From positions 1 through 14,831 of the forward strand of contig JAGGAG010000053.1 of assembly GCA_017889745.1 (NCBI GenBank): 14,831 bases of DNA. Direction: 5' to 3'. The notes under the pieces are model-generated. The model was not told the origin of the DNA. It searched no databases and saw only the letters and a program-made list of their open reading frames with translations. This DNA is from Gemmatimonadota bacterium. Its GTDB lineage: Bacteria > Gemmatimonadota > Gemmatimonadetes > Gemmatimonadales > GWC2-71-9. This document shows positions 1 through 7,402 of the stretch, in pieces; the stretch's first letter is position 1; every line of letters begins with the position of its first letter. Made by a program: the position numbers and the translations under genes.

Positions 1-43
1 ACTTGCCCGACGCGACGTTTCCGGTCAGTGCAACATTCAGCAT
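1..43 (-). CDS. coaE: P-loop kinase, N-terminal fragment, probably dephospho-CoA kinase (cut by window edge)
   Basis: Only the first 14 codons are present. They begin at an ATG (43-41) and read MLNVALTGNVASGK, a beta strand followed by a Walker A loop (GNVASGK). A P-loop this close to the N-terminus, preceded by a short hydrophobic strand, is typical of dephospho-CoA kinase (CoaE), the last step of coenzyme A synthesis. Other small nucleotide kinases such as cytidylate kinase start similarly, so the family is a best guess. The ATG directly follows the tdk stop codon with no spacing and has no clear Shine-Dalgarno sequence, which suggests translational coupling to tdk in one operon. Confidence 0.6.
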   Translation of the reverse strand, partial: MLNVALTGNVASGK

Positions 44-649
44 CTAGAGCAACGCCGTCTGGTCTTCGTCCGCCCTCGGCACCCGGTGACAATGCCGGCA
101 GCGCGCCTCGTATGACTCGCGCCCCCCTACCATGATCGTGGGCGAATCCCAGCGTGCCGGACGCCCATCCACGAGCCGCTGGTTCCGGCACGCCTCGCCG
201 CCGCACACCATGCAGATGGCACGCAGCTTGTCCACCATCTCCGCCACCGCCATCAGGTCGCCCATCGCGCCGAAGGGCTCGCCCCGGAAGTCGGTGTCGG
301 TGCCCGCCAGAATCACCCGCACGCCCCGCTGCGCCAGGACTGTCGTGACCGCCACGATGTCGCGGTCGAGAAACTGGGCCTCGTCGATGGCGACGATCTC
401 GGTGGCCGGCCGCACCTGGCGCAGGATTTCGTCCGATGAATCGACCGGGATGGCCTCGATCTCGGTGCCATCGTGGCTGGTGACGTTGTAGACGCCGGCG
501 TAACGGCTGTCGAGATGGGACTTGAAGACCTGGACCGTGCGGCGGGCAATGATGGCTCGGCGGACGCGGCGAATGAGCTCCTCGCTCTTGCCGCTGAACA
601 TGACACCCGCGACGACTTCGAGCCATCCGGTGCGCGACCCCTGATACAT
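44..649 (-). CDS. tdk: Thymidine kinase (type II, zinc-containing)
   Basis: 201 aa. The enzyme phosphorylates thymidine to dTMP with ATP in the salvage pathway. Visible motifs are Walker A GVMFSGKS at residues 15-22 (the family usually has P where this protein has V16), the catalytic-acid segment IDEAQF, and a C-terminal pair of CxxC motifs (CMVC and CRHC) forming the zinc site. The length matches bacterial TK1-type enzymes. The reading frame is open further upstream to 844, but that extension would overlap the HU gene and resembles nothing. The ATG at 649-647 has GGAG (658-661) 8 nt upstream and starts just before the conserved P-loop strand. It is divergent from the HU gene and abuts the downstream kinase gene. 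Confidence 0.93.
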   Translation of the reverse strand: MYQGSRTGWLEVVAGVMFSGKSEELIRRVRRAIIARRTVQVFKSHLDSRYAGVYNVTSHDGTEIEAIPVDSSDEILRQVRPATEIVAIDEAQFLDRDIVAVTTVLAQRGVRVILAGTDTDFRGEPFGAMGDLMAVAEMVDKLRAICMVCGGEACRNQRLVDGRPARWDSPTIMVGGRESYEARCRHCHRVPRADEDQTALL

Positions 650-657
650 CGGCGAGT

Positions 658-661
658 CTCC
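658..661 (-). promoter_or_regulatory. Shine-Dalgarno that fixes the tdk start
   Basis: On the minus strand GGAG lies 8 nt before the ATG at 649. It decides in favour of the 201-aa form of thymidine kinase over a 266-aa upstream-extended reading frame. Confidence 0.6.
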
Positions 662-726
662 AGCAACAGCCTGCAGGAACGGAGCACCGACCAGCGGTGG
701 GCCGACAAATGTACGGGCGGGGGACG

Positions 727-754
727 CGTCACCGCCAGCGGTGCTTGCGTGACG
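727..754. promoter_or_regulatory. Inverted repeat in the tdk/HU divergent region, possible operator
   Basis: CGTCAC (727-732) and GTGACG (749-754) are perfect inverted copies separated by 16 nt. Inside them CACCG (730-734) and CGGTG (739-743) form a second, tighter dyad with a CCAG loop. The repeat covers TTGCGT (745-750), the best -35-like box for the HU gene, so it could be an operator. The function is inferred from position only. Confidence 0.3.
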
Positions 755-780
755 GGGACAATCGCAGGTATCGTCGCCCC

Positions 781-1074
781 GTGACCAAGCAACAACTGAT
801 TGTGGCGCTCGCGCAGCGCCTGGAAGTCTCCAAGGTGCGTGCATCGGAAATCGTGGACGTACTCTTTGCCAGCGACGGCCTGATCGCGACCGAGCTGCGC
901 AAGAGTGGCCGCGTGCAGATCACGGGCTTCGGCAACTTCGAGGTGCGCCGCCGGGCGGGCCGCTCGATGCGGAATCCGCGCACCGGCAAGACCATCACGT
1001 TGCCCGCATCGGTCATGCCGGCGTTCAAGGCCGGCAAGCGGCTCAAGGACGCGGTCGTCCGGCGCCGCTCCTAG
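781..1074 (+). CDS. hup: HU-family DNA-binding protein
   Basis: 97 aa from a GTG start. HU dimers bend and compact DNA non-specifically. The family signature is intact: GFGNFEVR followed by the beta-arm segment RNPRTGKTI with its DNA-intercalating proline, then PAFKAGKRLKD. The length is close to the usual 90-100 aa. The frame is open upstream to 697, but the leader is unlike HU, and VTKQQLIVALAQ is the normal HU N-terminus (helix 1), so GTG 781 is chosen. Only a weak AGG 12 nt upstream serves as a ribosome site. The last 32 bases overlap the 3' end of the minus-strand pseudo-helicase gene. Confidence 0.93.
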   Translation: MTKQQLIVALAQRLEVSKVRASEIVDVLFASDGLIATELRKSGRVQITGFGNFEVRRRAGRSMRNPRTGKTITLPASVMPAFKAGKRLKDAVVRRRS

Positions 1075-2542
1075 GCCGGCGCTCGGCGCCGCCCGGAGTC
1101 CGGTCGAGTCGCGCGGTCACCCGCACCTTGCGGATCATCTTGCCGCTCAGCGCCTGAGCGATCCGGTCGGCGTCTGCGGCCGGCAGGTCGATCAGGCAGA
1201 AGCCTTCCCGCAGTTCCACGCGTCCAATGGCCGTCCGGTCGACCCGCAATTCCTTCGTCAGCGCGCCGACGAGGTCCGCGGGCGTCACTCCGTCCTTCTT
1301 GCCGATGCTGACCCACACCTTGGCTATCGCCGGGACGGCTGGGCTCTGCGGTTCTTCCCGGCCCGTCGCCGGTCCTGCTGTTGCCTGACTTCCAGCCGCC
1401 TTGTGTTCCTGTCCCTTCCACAGCGCATAGAGCGCGGCGGCGACGCGCGTCGGGTCTTGCCGCTCGAACAGGGGTGCCAGTGCGAGCAAGGCCGCGGAAC
1501 CGTCGCCCGATTCGAGTTCCGCCCGGATCCGCGCGCGATCCGAGGCCGAGATGGCGGCGTGCTCCTCGAGCAATCCCGGCAGCCGAAGCGCCCGCGTGGG
1601 CCGGGCGATGCTGGCCACGTACGACTCGGTGCCTGGTGGCACGAGCAGTACGGTATCGCCCGCCTGGACCAGCTGGGCCAGCCGCGCGCGTGACGGGAGG
1701 TCGAACGCGATGATGAGGCTGGACCTGGGCGCGTCGCCGGTGACCAGGCGGATGGACTCGCCGTCGATCGGGACCGCGCGCGCGATCTCGGCCGCAGCGC
1801 TCCGGTCGTGGGCCCAGATGGTGACGGTGACGGGATCGAGGAGCTGGAGGAGTTCGCTGAGCCCGGCGGCGCGCCGCGACCAGGCAACGCTGACGGTGCG
1901 CACCGGTCCGACCGGCTGAGCCGGAGCCGCTTCGGCCGGCGGCATGCCAAGCACCAGGGCCTTCCGGGCGTACCGCTCGACCAGGTCGGCGGCGGCCGCT
2001 GGATCGGCAGTGAGGATGACACGCTGCGCTTCGAGGGGCAGGTCCTGCATGAGGGGAGCTAGGGCGCTATGACCGGACCAGGCCTCGGGCTGCGCAAGCA
2101 CGATGACGCCGAGCCCTTCGGCCTTGAGGGCCGAGCTGGTCATGAGTTCCTGGATGACCGAGGGGGACGCCACGAGCAGGTCGAGGGAGCCGGCGCGGAG
2201 TTCGCGAAGCGCGCGCGCCGAAGCGAGCGCCGCACCCACCCTGAGGCCCGTCCCGGCCGCCACTCCGAAGACGACGCCGGTCCACTCGGCCAGCATTCCC
2301 GGCGGCACCACCATGAGTCCCCGTACACCACCCCCCAGGCGGCCCAGCACGGCCCCGATGAGCGGGGCAGCGGCCGCGGGCGAAGGCGGCAGGACCGCCA
2401 CCAGGTTGTGGCCACGGGCCACGGTGGGCACCGCGTCCTTCAAGAGGGGATCCGACGCCTGCCAATCCCACGACTCCAGCGTGCGCGCCACGGGCGCGCT
2501 CAGGTGCAGCTCAAGCTCCGACACGGGCTCCTCGATTCTCAA
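1043..2542 (-). CDS. Degenerate DEAD-box helicase-like protein with C-terminal DbpA RNA-binding domain
   Basis: 499 aa from a TTG start (2542); a GTG at 2524 is an alternative, and neither has a good Shine-Dalgarno. Residues 406-480 (starting KVWVSIGKKDGVTPADLVGA) are a clear DbpA-type RRM, the RNA-binding tail of DeaD/CsdA/DbpA helicases. Residues about 24-375 follow the two RecA-like domains of a DEAD-box helicase, but the catalytic motifs are gone. The Walker A position reads LPPSPAAAA (51-59) instead of TGxGKT, motif II reads VLAQPEAW (148-155) instead of VLDEAD, motif III is ILTAD, and the HRIGR motif is absent. A linker at about 380-405 joins the parts. Seen: missing motifs and intact RRM. 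Inferred: an ATPase-dead paralogue that binds structured RNA, perhaps in ribosome assembly or RNA chaperoning. The frame is long and clean, so it is not a pseudogene. Confidence 0.8.
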   Translation of the reverse strand: MRIEEPVSELELHLSAPVARTLESWDWQASDPLLKDAVPTVARGHNLVAVLPPSPAAAAPLIGAVLGRLGGGVRGLMVVPPGMLAEWTGVVFGVAAGTGLRVGAALASARALRELRAGSLDLLVASPSVIQELMTSSALKAEGLGVIVLAQPEAWSGHSALAPLMQDLPLEAQRVILTADPAAAADLVERYARKALVLGMPPAEAAPAQPVGPVRTVSVAWSRRAAGLSELLQLLDPVTVTIWAHDRSAAAEIARAVPIDGESIRLVTGDAPRSSLIIAFDLPSRARLAQLVQAGDTVLLVPPGTESYVASIARPTRALRLPGLLEEHAAISASDRARIRAELESGDGSAALLALAPLFERQDPTRVAAALYALWKGQEHKAAGSQATAGPATGREEPQSPAVPAIAKVWVSIGKKDGVTPADLVGALTKELRVDRTAIGRVELREGFCLIDLPAADADRIAQALSGKMIRKVRVTARLDRTPGGAERRPRSGAGRPRP

Positions 2543-2684
2543 ATAGCGTCGCGACTGTCGCGGGAAACGAAGCTAGCCCGGCCCGGGCCACCGGCCAAGG
2601 CCAAATGGCGTTGACAGGGAGCATGCCGCGCAACGAACCTTCCCGGTCCACGTCCCTGCAATCGCCTTCACTGCGGACCTGTCC

Positions 2685-3890
2685 ATGCCCGACCCGCTCT
2701 CGATCAACCTGGCGCATCTCAAGGCCTCCGAAACTGTCGCGATCAGCAACGAGACCAAGCGGCGCAAGGCGGCCGGCGAGGATGTGTACGACCTGAGCGT
2801 GGGCGAGCCCGATTTCGACACGCCGGCGCCGATCCGGCAGGCCGCCATCGATGCCATCCAGAAGGGCATGACGCGCTATCCGCCCAATATCGGGTTGTCG
2901 GAACTGCGGACGGCCATCGCTCGAACGCTGTCGCTCATGTCGGGCGGACGCGCCGTCAATCCCGACCACATGGTGGTGAGTTCGGGGTCGAAGCAGTCCC
3001 TCTTTAACGCTTGCTTCACACTGTTCGGTCCCGGCCAGCGGGTGCTCATCCCGGGCCCCGCGTGGGTGTCCTACCCGCAGATCGTGCACCTGTCGCGCGC
3101 CGAGCCGATTCTCGTGCCCGGCGACATCGAGTGGGGCCTCAAGGTGAGCGTGCGCGACCTGGACTCGGCCTACAGCAAGTCAGTGAAGGGGCTGATCCTC
3201 TGCTCACCCTGCAACCCGACGGGGGCGGTGTACACGCTCGCGGAGTTGAAGGCCATTGCCGAATGGGCCCACAAGCACCAGGTCTGGATCATCTCGGACG
3301 AGATCTATCGCCGCATCAACTACGGCCCGGGGCCGGCCGCGTCGATGCTCGACCTGCCCGACGAACTGCTGGAGCGCACTGTCCTCATCTACGGCGCATC
3401 GAAGGCCTACGCCATGACCGGCTGGCGCATCGGCTCTGCCCTGGCGCCCCCCCACATCGCCAGGGCGATGGCGGCGCTGCAGTCGCACACCACGACGGGC
3501 GCCAATCATCCGGCACAGTGGGCGGCGGTCACCGCGTTCAGCGACGAGCGGGTCGACCAGGACGTCACGAAGATGGTTGCCGCCTTCCGGCGCCGTCGCG
3601 ACCTGCTGGTGAGCCGTTTCCGTACCGAGGTGCCGGGGGTGGAGTTCGTGGAGCCGCACGGTGCTTTCTACTTCTTCTTCCGGGTCGACGGCATTCGTGA
3701 CGGCGTGACCGGCTCGACGTTCTGTGAAGAGCTCATGCAGCGCGAGGGGGTCGCGCTGGTGCCCGGCGCGGCCTTCGGTGATGACCGCTGGGTGCGGATG
3801 AGTTACGCGGTATCCGACAAGGAGCTCGACGCCGCAGTGGACCGCATCATCCGCGTCATCCGGACGCTGGGGGCTGCCCGTGCCGCCTGA
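2685..3890 (+). CDS. Class I pyridoxal-phosphate aminotransferase (aspartate aminotransferase-like, subgroup I-beta)
   Basis: 401 aa, the usual length. It transfers an amino group between an amino acid (probably aspartate or an aromatic donor) and a 2-oxo acid. Seen in order: SVGEPDFDTP (38-47), GSKQSLFNA with K103 at the position that contacts the distal carboxylate in I-beta enzymes, SPCNPTG (174-180) with cofactor-binding N177, ISDEIY (203-208) with D205 for the pyridine nitrogen, SKAYAMTGWRIG with PLP-binding K240, and WVRMSYA with R371 for the substrate carboxylate. The ATG at 2685 has a weak GGA 7 nt upstream. An exact TTGACA at 2611 lacks a good -10 partner. Its stop codon lies inside the next gene (11-nt overlap), so it probably leads the operon. 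Aspartate versus prephenate or other specificity cannot be settled here. Confidence 0.9.
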   Translation: MPDPLSINLAHLKASETVAISNETKRRKAAGEDVYDLSVGEPDFDTPAPIRQAAIDAIQKGMTRYPPNIGLSELRTAIARTLSLMSGGRAVNPDHMVVSSGSKQSLFNACFTLFGPGQRVLIPGPAWVSYPQIVHLSRAEPILVPGDIEWGLKVSVRDLDSAYSKSVKGLILCSPCNPTGAVYTLAELKAIAEWAHKHQVWIISDEIYRRINYGPGPAASMLDLPDELLERTVLIYGASKAYAMTGWRIGSALAPPHIARAMAALQSHTTTGANHPAQWAAVTAFSDERVDQDVTKMVAAFRRRRDLLVSRFRTEVPGVEFVEPHGAFYFFFRVDGIRDGVTGSTFCEELMQREGVALVPGAAFGDDRWVRMSYAVSDKELDAAVDRIIRVIRTLGAARAA

Positions 3891-4398
3891 GGCATCCCCG
3901 GGACCGCGGTTCACCGTTGAGCGGGTCACGGGCGCATTCCCGTCCATCTCCTGGCGGTGGGATCCCGAAACCGACATTCTCTCCGGCACCTTCCGGGGTT
4001 CGGGGAGTTCGCGCCTCGACGGCACCATCGAGCTGACCGACGCGGAGGGCGCGATCGCGGTGCTGGACGTGGCCGATGGCGCCGTCGCCGGTCTCGACGT
4101 CGTGGTCTGGCCCGAGGTGACCTCCACGCGCGGGCTGGCACTTCCATCGGGCGCGGAGGCCGGCCGTGTCGTGATGCGCGGCCCGCGGGCGGACCGTACG
4201 ACCTCGGTCGAGATCGAGGCGGCACTGACCATCCGCACCAACCCCGGCGAGAGCATCTACCACCTCAAGGTCGGCGGGCTGCCGGCGGCGCGCGCCATCC
4301 GCGTGGCCGATCAGTTGATCGTCGAGCTCGACGCCGAGGATGGCCTGGCCGGCTGCTGGCTCCTGGGCGTGCCGCCGTTCCCGAGCCTGGATGATTAG
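3880..4398 (+). CDS. Conserved-looking protein of unknown function, coupled to nurA
   Basis: 172 aa, GTG start inside the end of the aminotransferase gene (11-nt overlap); the last 8 nt overlap the nurA start. I do not recognise the family. The protein is acidic and soluble, with no signal peptide or membrane segment. The pattern of alternating beta strands and turns appears twice: about residues 21-80 (SWRWDPETDILSGTFRG, then a DxxGAIAVLDV strand) and about 112-168 (ending DQLIVELDAEDGLAGCWLLG). Each half loosely resembles the small DUF2283 fold (YDPExDxLYI ... DxxGxxxGIEIL), which is a weak inference. Tight coupling to nurA suggests a role with the end-resection proteins, or simple operon hitch-hiking. 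Confidence 0.72.
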   Translation: MPPEASPGPRFTVERVTGAFPSISWRWDPETDILSGTFRGSGSSRLDGTIELTDAEGAIAVLDVADGAVAGLDVVVWPEVTSTRGLALPSGAEAGRVVMRGPRADRTTSVEIEAALTIRTNPGESIYHLKVGGLPAARAIRVADQLIVELDAEDGLAGCWLLGVPPFPSLDD

Positions 4399-5314
4399 CG
4401 ACCTCACGTCGCTTCGTCGCGCCCTCGCTGCCGCGGGAATCACCCCAGCCAGTGTCGTCCCGGCGGCGAGTGCAGACCGGCGCGAAGAAGCCGAGATCCA
4501 CCTCGCACAACTGGTGGAGGGCGACCGGGTCGAGGCCCTGCCCATTGGGGACCCTGTGAGCTGGCCTGGACCGGTCGCGTTCCTCGACGGAGTGCAGCAC
4601 TCCGAGGTGGTCGGGTACGCCGGCTCGTCTCCGATCGTGGTGGCGTCGGCGGCGGCGGCCGTGCGGGAGCGCACGGACCGCGTGCTCGCGACGCGGGTCA
4701 TGCGGCGGCGCGATCTGGCGATCGGTCGGCGAGCCGCGCTGGATGCGGCCGGACCAGCGCTCGACGCCCTTGAGCGCGTGGAGCTGTCCGATGCCGACCC
4801 GCCGCACCCGATTCGCGAGCTCGCGCAGGCCGGTGCGGCACTCGACGACGCGCGGGGCGCGCTCGAAGTGGCCGTCGGTGTCGCCTACCGGGGCGGGAGT
4901 TCTGCCTGGCTCGTGGTAGACGGCTCGCTGGCGGAGAGTCCGGTGTGGGCCAGGGATCCCCGGATGGTGGGCGTGGCCAAGAGCCATTCCTCGCTTCCCT
5001 TCGACGGGGCTGACCTCGAGTCCTACCTCAGGCTTCCCGTCGGGTATCGCTCTCCCATCTTCGCGCCCGCATCCCGCCGTCTCGCGCCGGTACGCGCCTG
5101 GGCCGTGCGCCTCTGGCCGTGGGAAGGGAAGGACCTCCTGCACGGACTCATCCGGGTCGAGGTGGCGCCGGCCAGCGGCACACCGGAGACGGCCGACCGG
5201 ATCTCGCGCTGGCTGATGGCCGAGCGGGCGCCGATCAGCGCCCCCGATCCGAGGTGGGACCGGATGCTGTACGGAATCCGGAGCGTGGAGGAGTTCCTGA
5301 GGGCAACAGCGTGA
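4391..5314 (+). CDS. nurA: NurA-type 5'-3' nuclease
   Basis: 307 aa. NurA is a dimeric RNase H-like nuclease that works inside a HerA hexamer to resect DNA ends. The conserved metal-site pattern is visible: FLDGVQ (D66), VVDGSLA (D177), GVAKSHSS (K198), then HGLIRVEV and a C-terminal stretch DRWxxxERAPIS...DPRWDRMLYGI with late acidic residues. The sequence is diverged, so the call rests on motif order plus position directly before herA, mre11 and rad50. The ATG at 4391 overlaps the upstream gene by 8 nt. An upstream in-frame ATG at 4340 would extend the protein by 17 unlikely residues. The stop codon (5312-5314) lies in the left arm of a hairpin that separates it from herA. Confidence 0.8.
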   Translation: MISDLTSLRRALAAAGITPASVVPAASADRREEAEIHLAQLVEGDRVEALPIGDPVSWPGPVAFLDGVQHSEVVGYAGSSPIVVASAAAAVRERTDRVLATRVMRRRDLAIGRRAALDAAGPALDALERVELSDADPPHPIRELAQAGAALDDARGALEVAVGVAYRGGSSAWLVVDGSLAESPVWARDPRMVGVAKSHSSLPFDGADLESYLRLPVGYRSPIFAPASRRLAPVRAWAVRLWPWEGKDLLHGLIRVEVAPASGTPETADRISRWLMAERAPISAPDPRWDRMLYGIRSVEEFLRATA

Positions 5315-5385
5315 ACGGTGAACGGTAAGGGGGACCTGCGTCTCCGTTCCCGTTCCCATTCACCGTTTACCGTTCACTGTTCACG
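5310..5385. repeat. Heptamer-repeat inverted repeat between nurA and herA (long hairpin)
   Basis: A 19-nt left arm (5310-5328) pairs with the right arm 5367-5385; the only mismatch is a G·U pair in RNA. The arms consist of imperfect tandem heptamers of the form GTGAACG/GTAAACG, and the 38-nt loop continues the repeat on its right side (TTCACCGT at 5359-5366, then GTTCCC units), so slipped pairings are possible. The nurA stop codon is inside the left arm. No T-run follows, so it is not a standard intrinsic terminator. It may be a transcript-stability or attenuation element, or an intergenic repeat of the genome. It is the only copy in this window. Confidence 0.75.
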
Positions 5386-5407
5386 CAGTTCGTGCTCCCG
5401 TTAGTTT
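5380..5407 (+). promoter_or_regulatory. Weak promoter-like boxes just before herA
   Basis: TTCACG (5380-5385), a 16-nt spacer and TAGTTT (5402-5407) end 6 nt before the herA ATG, and there is no Shine-Dalgarno between. If real, the herA message would be leaderless. Matches to the consensus are partial, so this is speculative. Confidence 0.2.
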
Positions 5408-5413
5408 CCAGCC

Positions 5414-7348
5414 ATGTCCGCTCCTCCGATCGGCCGCGTTGTCGCCACCGAGCTCAAGCCCAGCACGCCGCACCAGTTCTACTTCTGGACGGCCACGGAG
5501 TCCGCAGTAGGGATCGGCGCGATCGTGCGGGTCGATCATCCGGGACGCACGGTCTATGGCGTCGTCACCGACGGCATGGCCTACGCCGACCTGGCCTCGC
5601 CCCTGCACGCCGTCATCGGGGCCGAGGGAGATCCGGCCGCGGCGGCACACGAGCCCACTTCGCGCACCGAGGTGCGACTCTTCCTGGCCGCCGTCCTTCG
5701 ACAGATCCCCGAGGAGCCGCTGCAGCCGGTGCCGCTTGGCGCGGTGCACCTGGCGAGCGATGCGGACGTGGAGCTCGCGCTCCGCATGGACGCGTACACC
5801 CGGTCGGAGCGCCCGACGGGAATCCCCGTCGGTGTCTACGCGCTGGGCGGGCATGAGTCGCCCGTGCTGCTGGATGCCGACTTCCTGCTCGGGCCGGAAG
5901 CGGCGCACCTGAACATCACTGGAGTGTCGGGCCTCGCCACCAAGACGAGCGCGGTCGAGTTCCTCCTGTCCAGCATCTTCCAGACTTTTCCCTCGCATCG
6001 CGGCTCCATCGCCGCGGTCTGCTTCAACGTGAAGGGTCCCGATCTCTGCTTCCTCGACCAGCCGGGCGAGATCTCCGAGCGTGACCACGCCCTGTACGAC
6101 AAGCTGGGCCTGGCCGCCGAGCCGCTGACGAGCGCCCGCTACTTCGCGCCCTTCAAGGCCGATGGCGTGAACCTCAACACGCTGCGCACCCACGAGGCGC
6201 TGCAGCACAACACCGAGCCGCTTGTCTGGGGGCTCCGTGAGGTGCTGGACTACGCCGAGGTGGTGATGAACCGCGACGACATCGATGCCAAGGCCGATGC
6301 CTTCATCGACTTCCTCGCGGAACGCGTCGTGGGGCGGGAGTTCACCGATGAACTGCTCCGCGGCAAGCCCTTCCGGGTGGAGAGCTTCGCCGACCTCGAG
6401 GAGTTCTTCAGGGCGATCTTCGATTTCATGGAAGCGATGGGCCGCGGTGGCGAGGTGTGGCGCACCCATCACATCGCCACCATCCGCAAGGTGCGGAACC
6501 GCCTCGGCAACATCAGCACCCGCGCCAAGGGGCTCGTCATTGATGACGGCGCGCCCAACGACCTGCCGTGGGGCAGGTTCGACGACCGCACCGTCTACGT
6601 GGTGGACGTGGCCGGCGTGGATCCACTGGCGCAGGACCTCGTCTTCGCCCGCTGCGTCTCGAAACTGCGGGAGCATCTCGAGCGGCGTGACCTGGGCGTC
6701 GATCACGTGGTGGTGTTCGTCGATGAGCTCAACAAGTACGCGCCTGCCGACGGGCCCGACACCTACGTCCGCAAGATGCTGCTCGATCTGGCCGAGCGCG
6801 GCCGGTACCTGGGCCTCGTGCTTTTCTCGGCCCAGCAGTTCCGCTCACAGGTGCAGCGGCGCATCGTCGGCAATGCCGGTACGTCGGTGTTCGGGCGCAT
6901 GGACATGGACGAACTGGCGACGCCGGCCTACGCGACGCTCTCCCCCGCGATCAAGATCAAGCTGGCCACGCTGCCCAAGGGCGAGCTGATGCTCCGGCAT
7001 CCGCACTTCACCCAGCCGATCTTTGCCCGCTTCCCGCGGCCGGCCATGCTGAGCGGGAGGGAGGGGGTGGAGCGCTTCCCCCCGGGCGCCGAACTTCCCT
7101 TCGCCGATGCGGTGGCCCGCCAGCTCAAGCAGCTGGACCGCCGGGTCGCGACCGACGCCGTGCGGGCCCTGGTCGAGGGCCGCCAGGAACTCGATGTCCG
7201 CCGTGCCCTGGCCCTCACCCGGCGTACGCGCCCGGACGATGTCCTGGCCTTCTTCACGGCGAAGCTCGGCCGGCGCGTGGGTGGGGAGGTCGTGACGGCC
7301 CGGAGCACGATCCGCCCGGTGCCGAGCGGGGTCGATCCCTATCAGTAG
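5414..7348 (+). CDS. herA: HerA-type hexameric DNA-translocating ATPase
   Basis: 644 aa. HerA is a FtsK/VirB4-superfamily ring motor that drives DNA through NurA during end resection. The N-terminal ~60 residues form a HAS-barrel-like beta domain (IGRVVATELKPS ... RTVYGVVTDG). The ATPase core has an unusual Walker A, GVSGLATKT (170-178), in place of GxxGxGKT, and a normal Walker B, VVFVDEL, with D437 and E438. It also has a sensor strand FSAQQFRSQV (471-480) and GNAGTSVFGRMD (486-497) carrying a likely arginine finger, R495. A helical insertion (~215-375) sits between the A and B motifs, and a C-terminal tail of ~90 residues is rich in basic helices. It lies 99 nt after nurA, with a repeat hairpin between, and 54 nt before mre11. 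No Shine-Dalgarno is visible at the ATG. Confidence 0.87.
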   Translation: MSAPPIGRVVATELKPSTPHQFYFWTATESAVGIGAIVRVDHPGRTVYGVVTDGMAYADLASPLHAVIGAEGDPAAAAHEPTSRTEVRLFLAAVLRQIPEEPLQPVPLGAVHLASDADVELALRMDAYTRSERPTGIPVGVYALGGHESPVLLDADFLLGPEAAHLNITGVSGLATKTSAVEFLLSSIFQTFPSHRGSIAAVCFNVKGPDLCFLDQPGEISERDHALYDKLGLAAEPLTSARYFAPFKADGVNLNTLRTHEALQHNTEPLVWGLREVLDYAEVVMNRDDIDAKADAFIDFLAERVVGREFTDELLRGKPFRVESFADLEEFFRAIFDFMEAMGRGGEVWRTHHIATIRKVRNRLGNISTRAKGLVIDDGAPNDLPWGRFDDRTVYVVDVAGVDPLAQDLVFARCVSKLREHLERRDLGVDHVVVFVDELNKYAPADGPDTYVRKMLLDLAERGRYLGLVLFSAQQFRSQVQRRIVGNAGTSVFGRMDMDELATPAYATLSPAIKIKLATLPKGELMLRHPHFTQPIFARFPRPAMLSGREGVERFPPGAELPFADAVARQLKQLDRRVATDAVRALVEGRQELDVRRALALTRRTRPDDVLAFFTAKLGRRVGGEVVTARSTIRPVPSGVDPYQ

Positions 7349-7367
7349 CACGGCTCCGGTGCGCCGC

Positions 7368-7396
7368 TTGCAACGCCGAACCCGCTGCTCCATTCT
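7368..7396 (+). promoter_or_regulatory. Weak promoter-like boxes just before mre11
   Basis: TTGCAA (7368-7373), a 17-nt spacer and CATTCT (7391-7396) end 6 nt before the mre11 GTG. There is no Shine-Dalgarno in the 54-nt gap. The arrangement matches the one before herA and would give a leaderless message. The consensus match is partial. Confidence 0.2.
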
Positions 7397-7402
7397 CTAC
7401 TC

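Noticed and set aside
650..844. Upstream extension of thymidine kinase to 266 aa
   Set aside because: It overlaps the HU gene, resembles no kinase sequence, and a good ribosome site marks the ATG at 649.
2611..2616. Exact TTGACA before the aminotransferase
   Set aside because: No acceptable -10 box at 16-18 nt spacing (the 17-nt position reads CGAACC), so I do not list it as a promoter.
5329..5400. Intrinsic terminator after nurA
   Set aside because: The hairpin is strong but no T-run follows, and herA continues the same functional set.
7349..7402. Hairpin in the herA-mre11 gap
   Set aside because: Only a 4-bp GC stem (CGGC/GCCG), not above expectation for this base composition.
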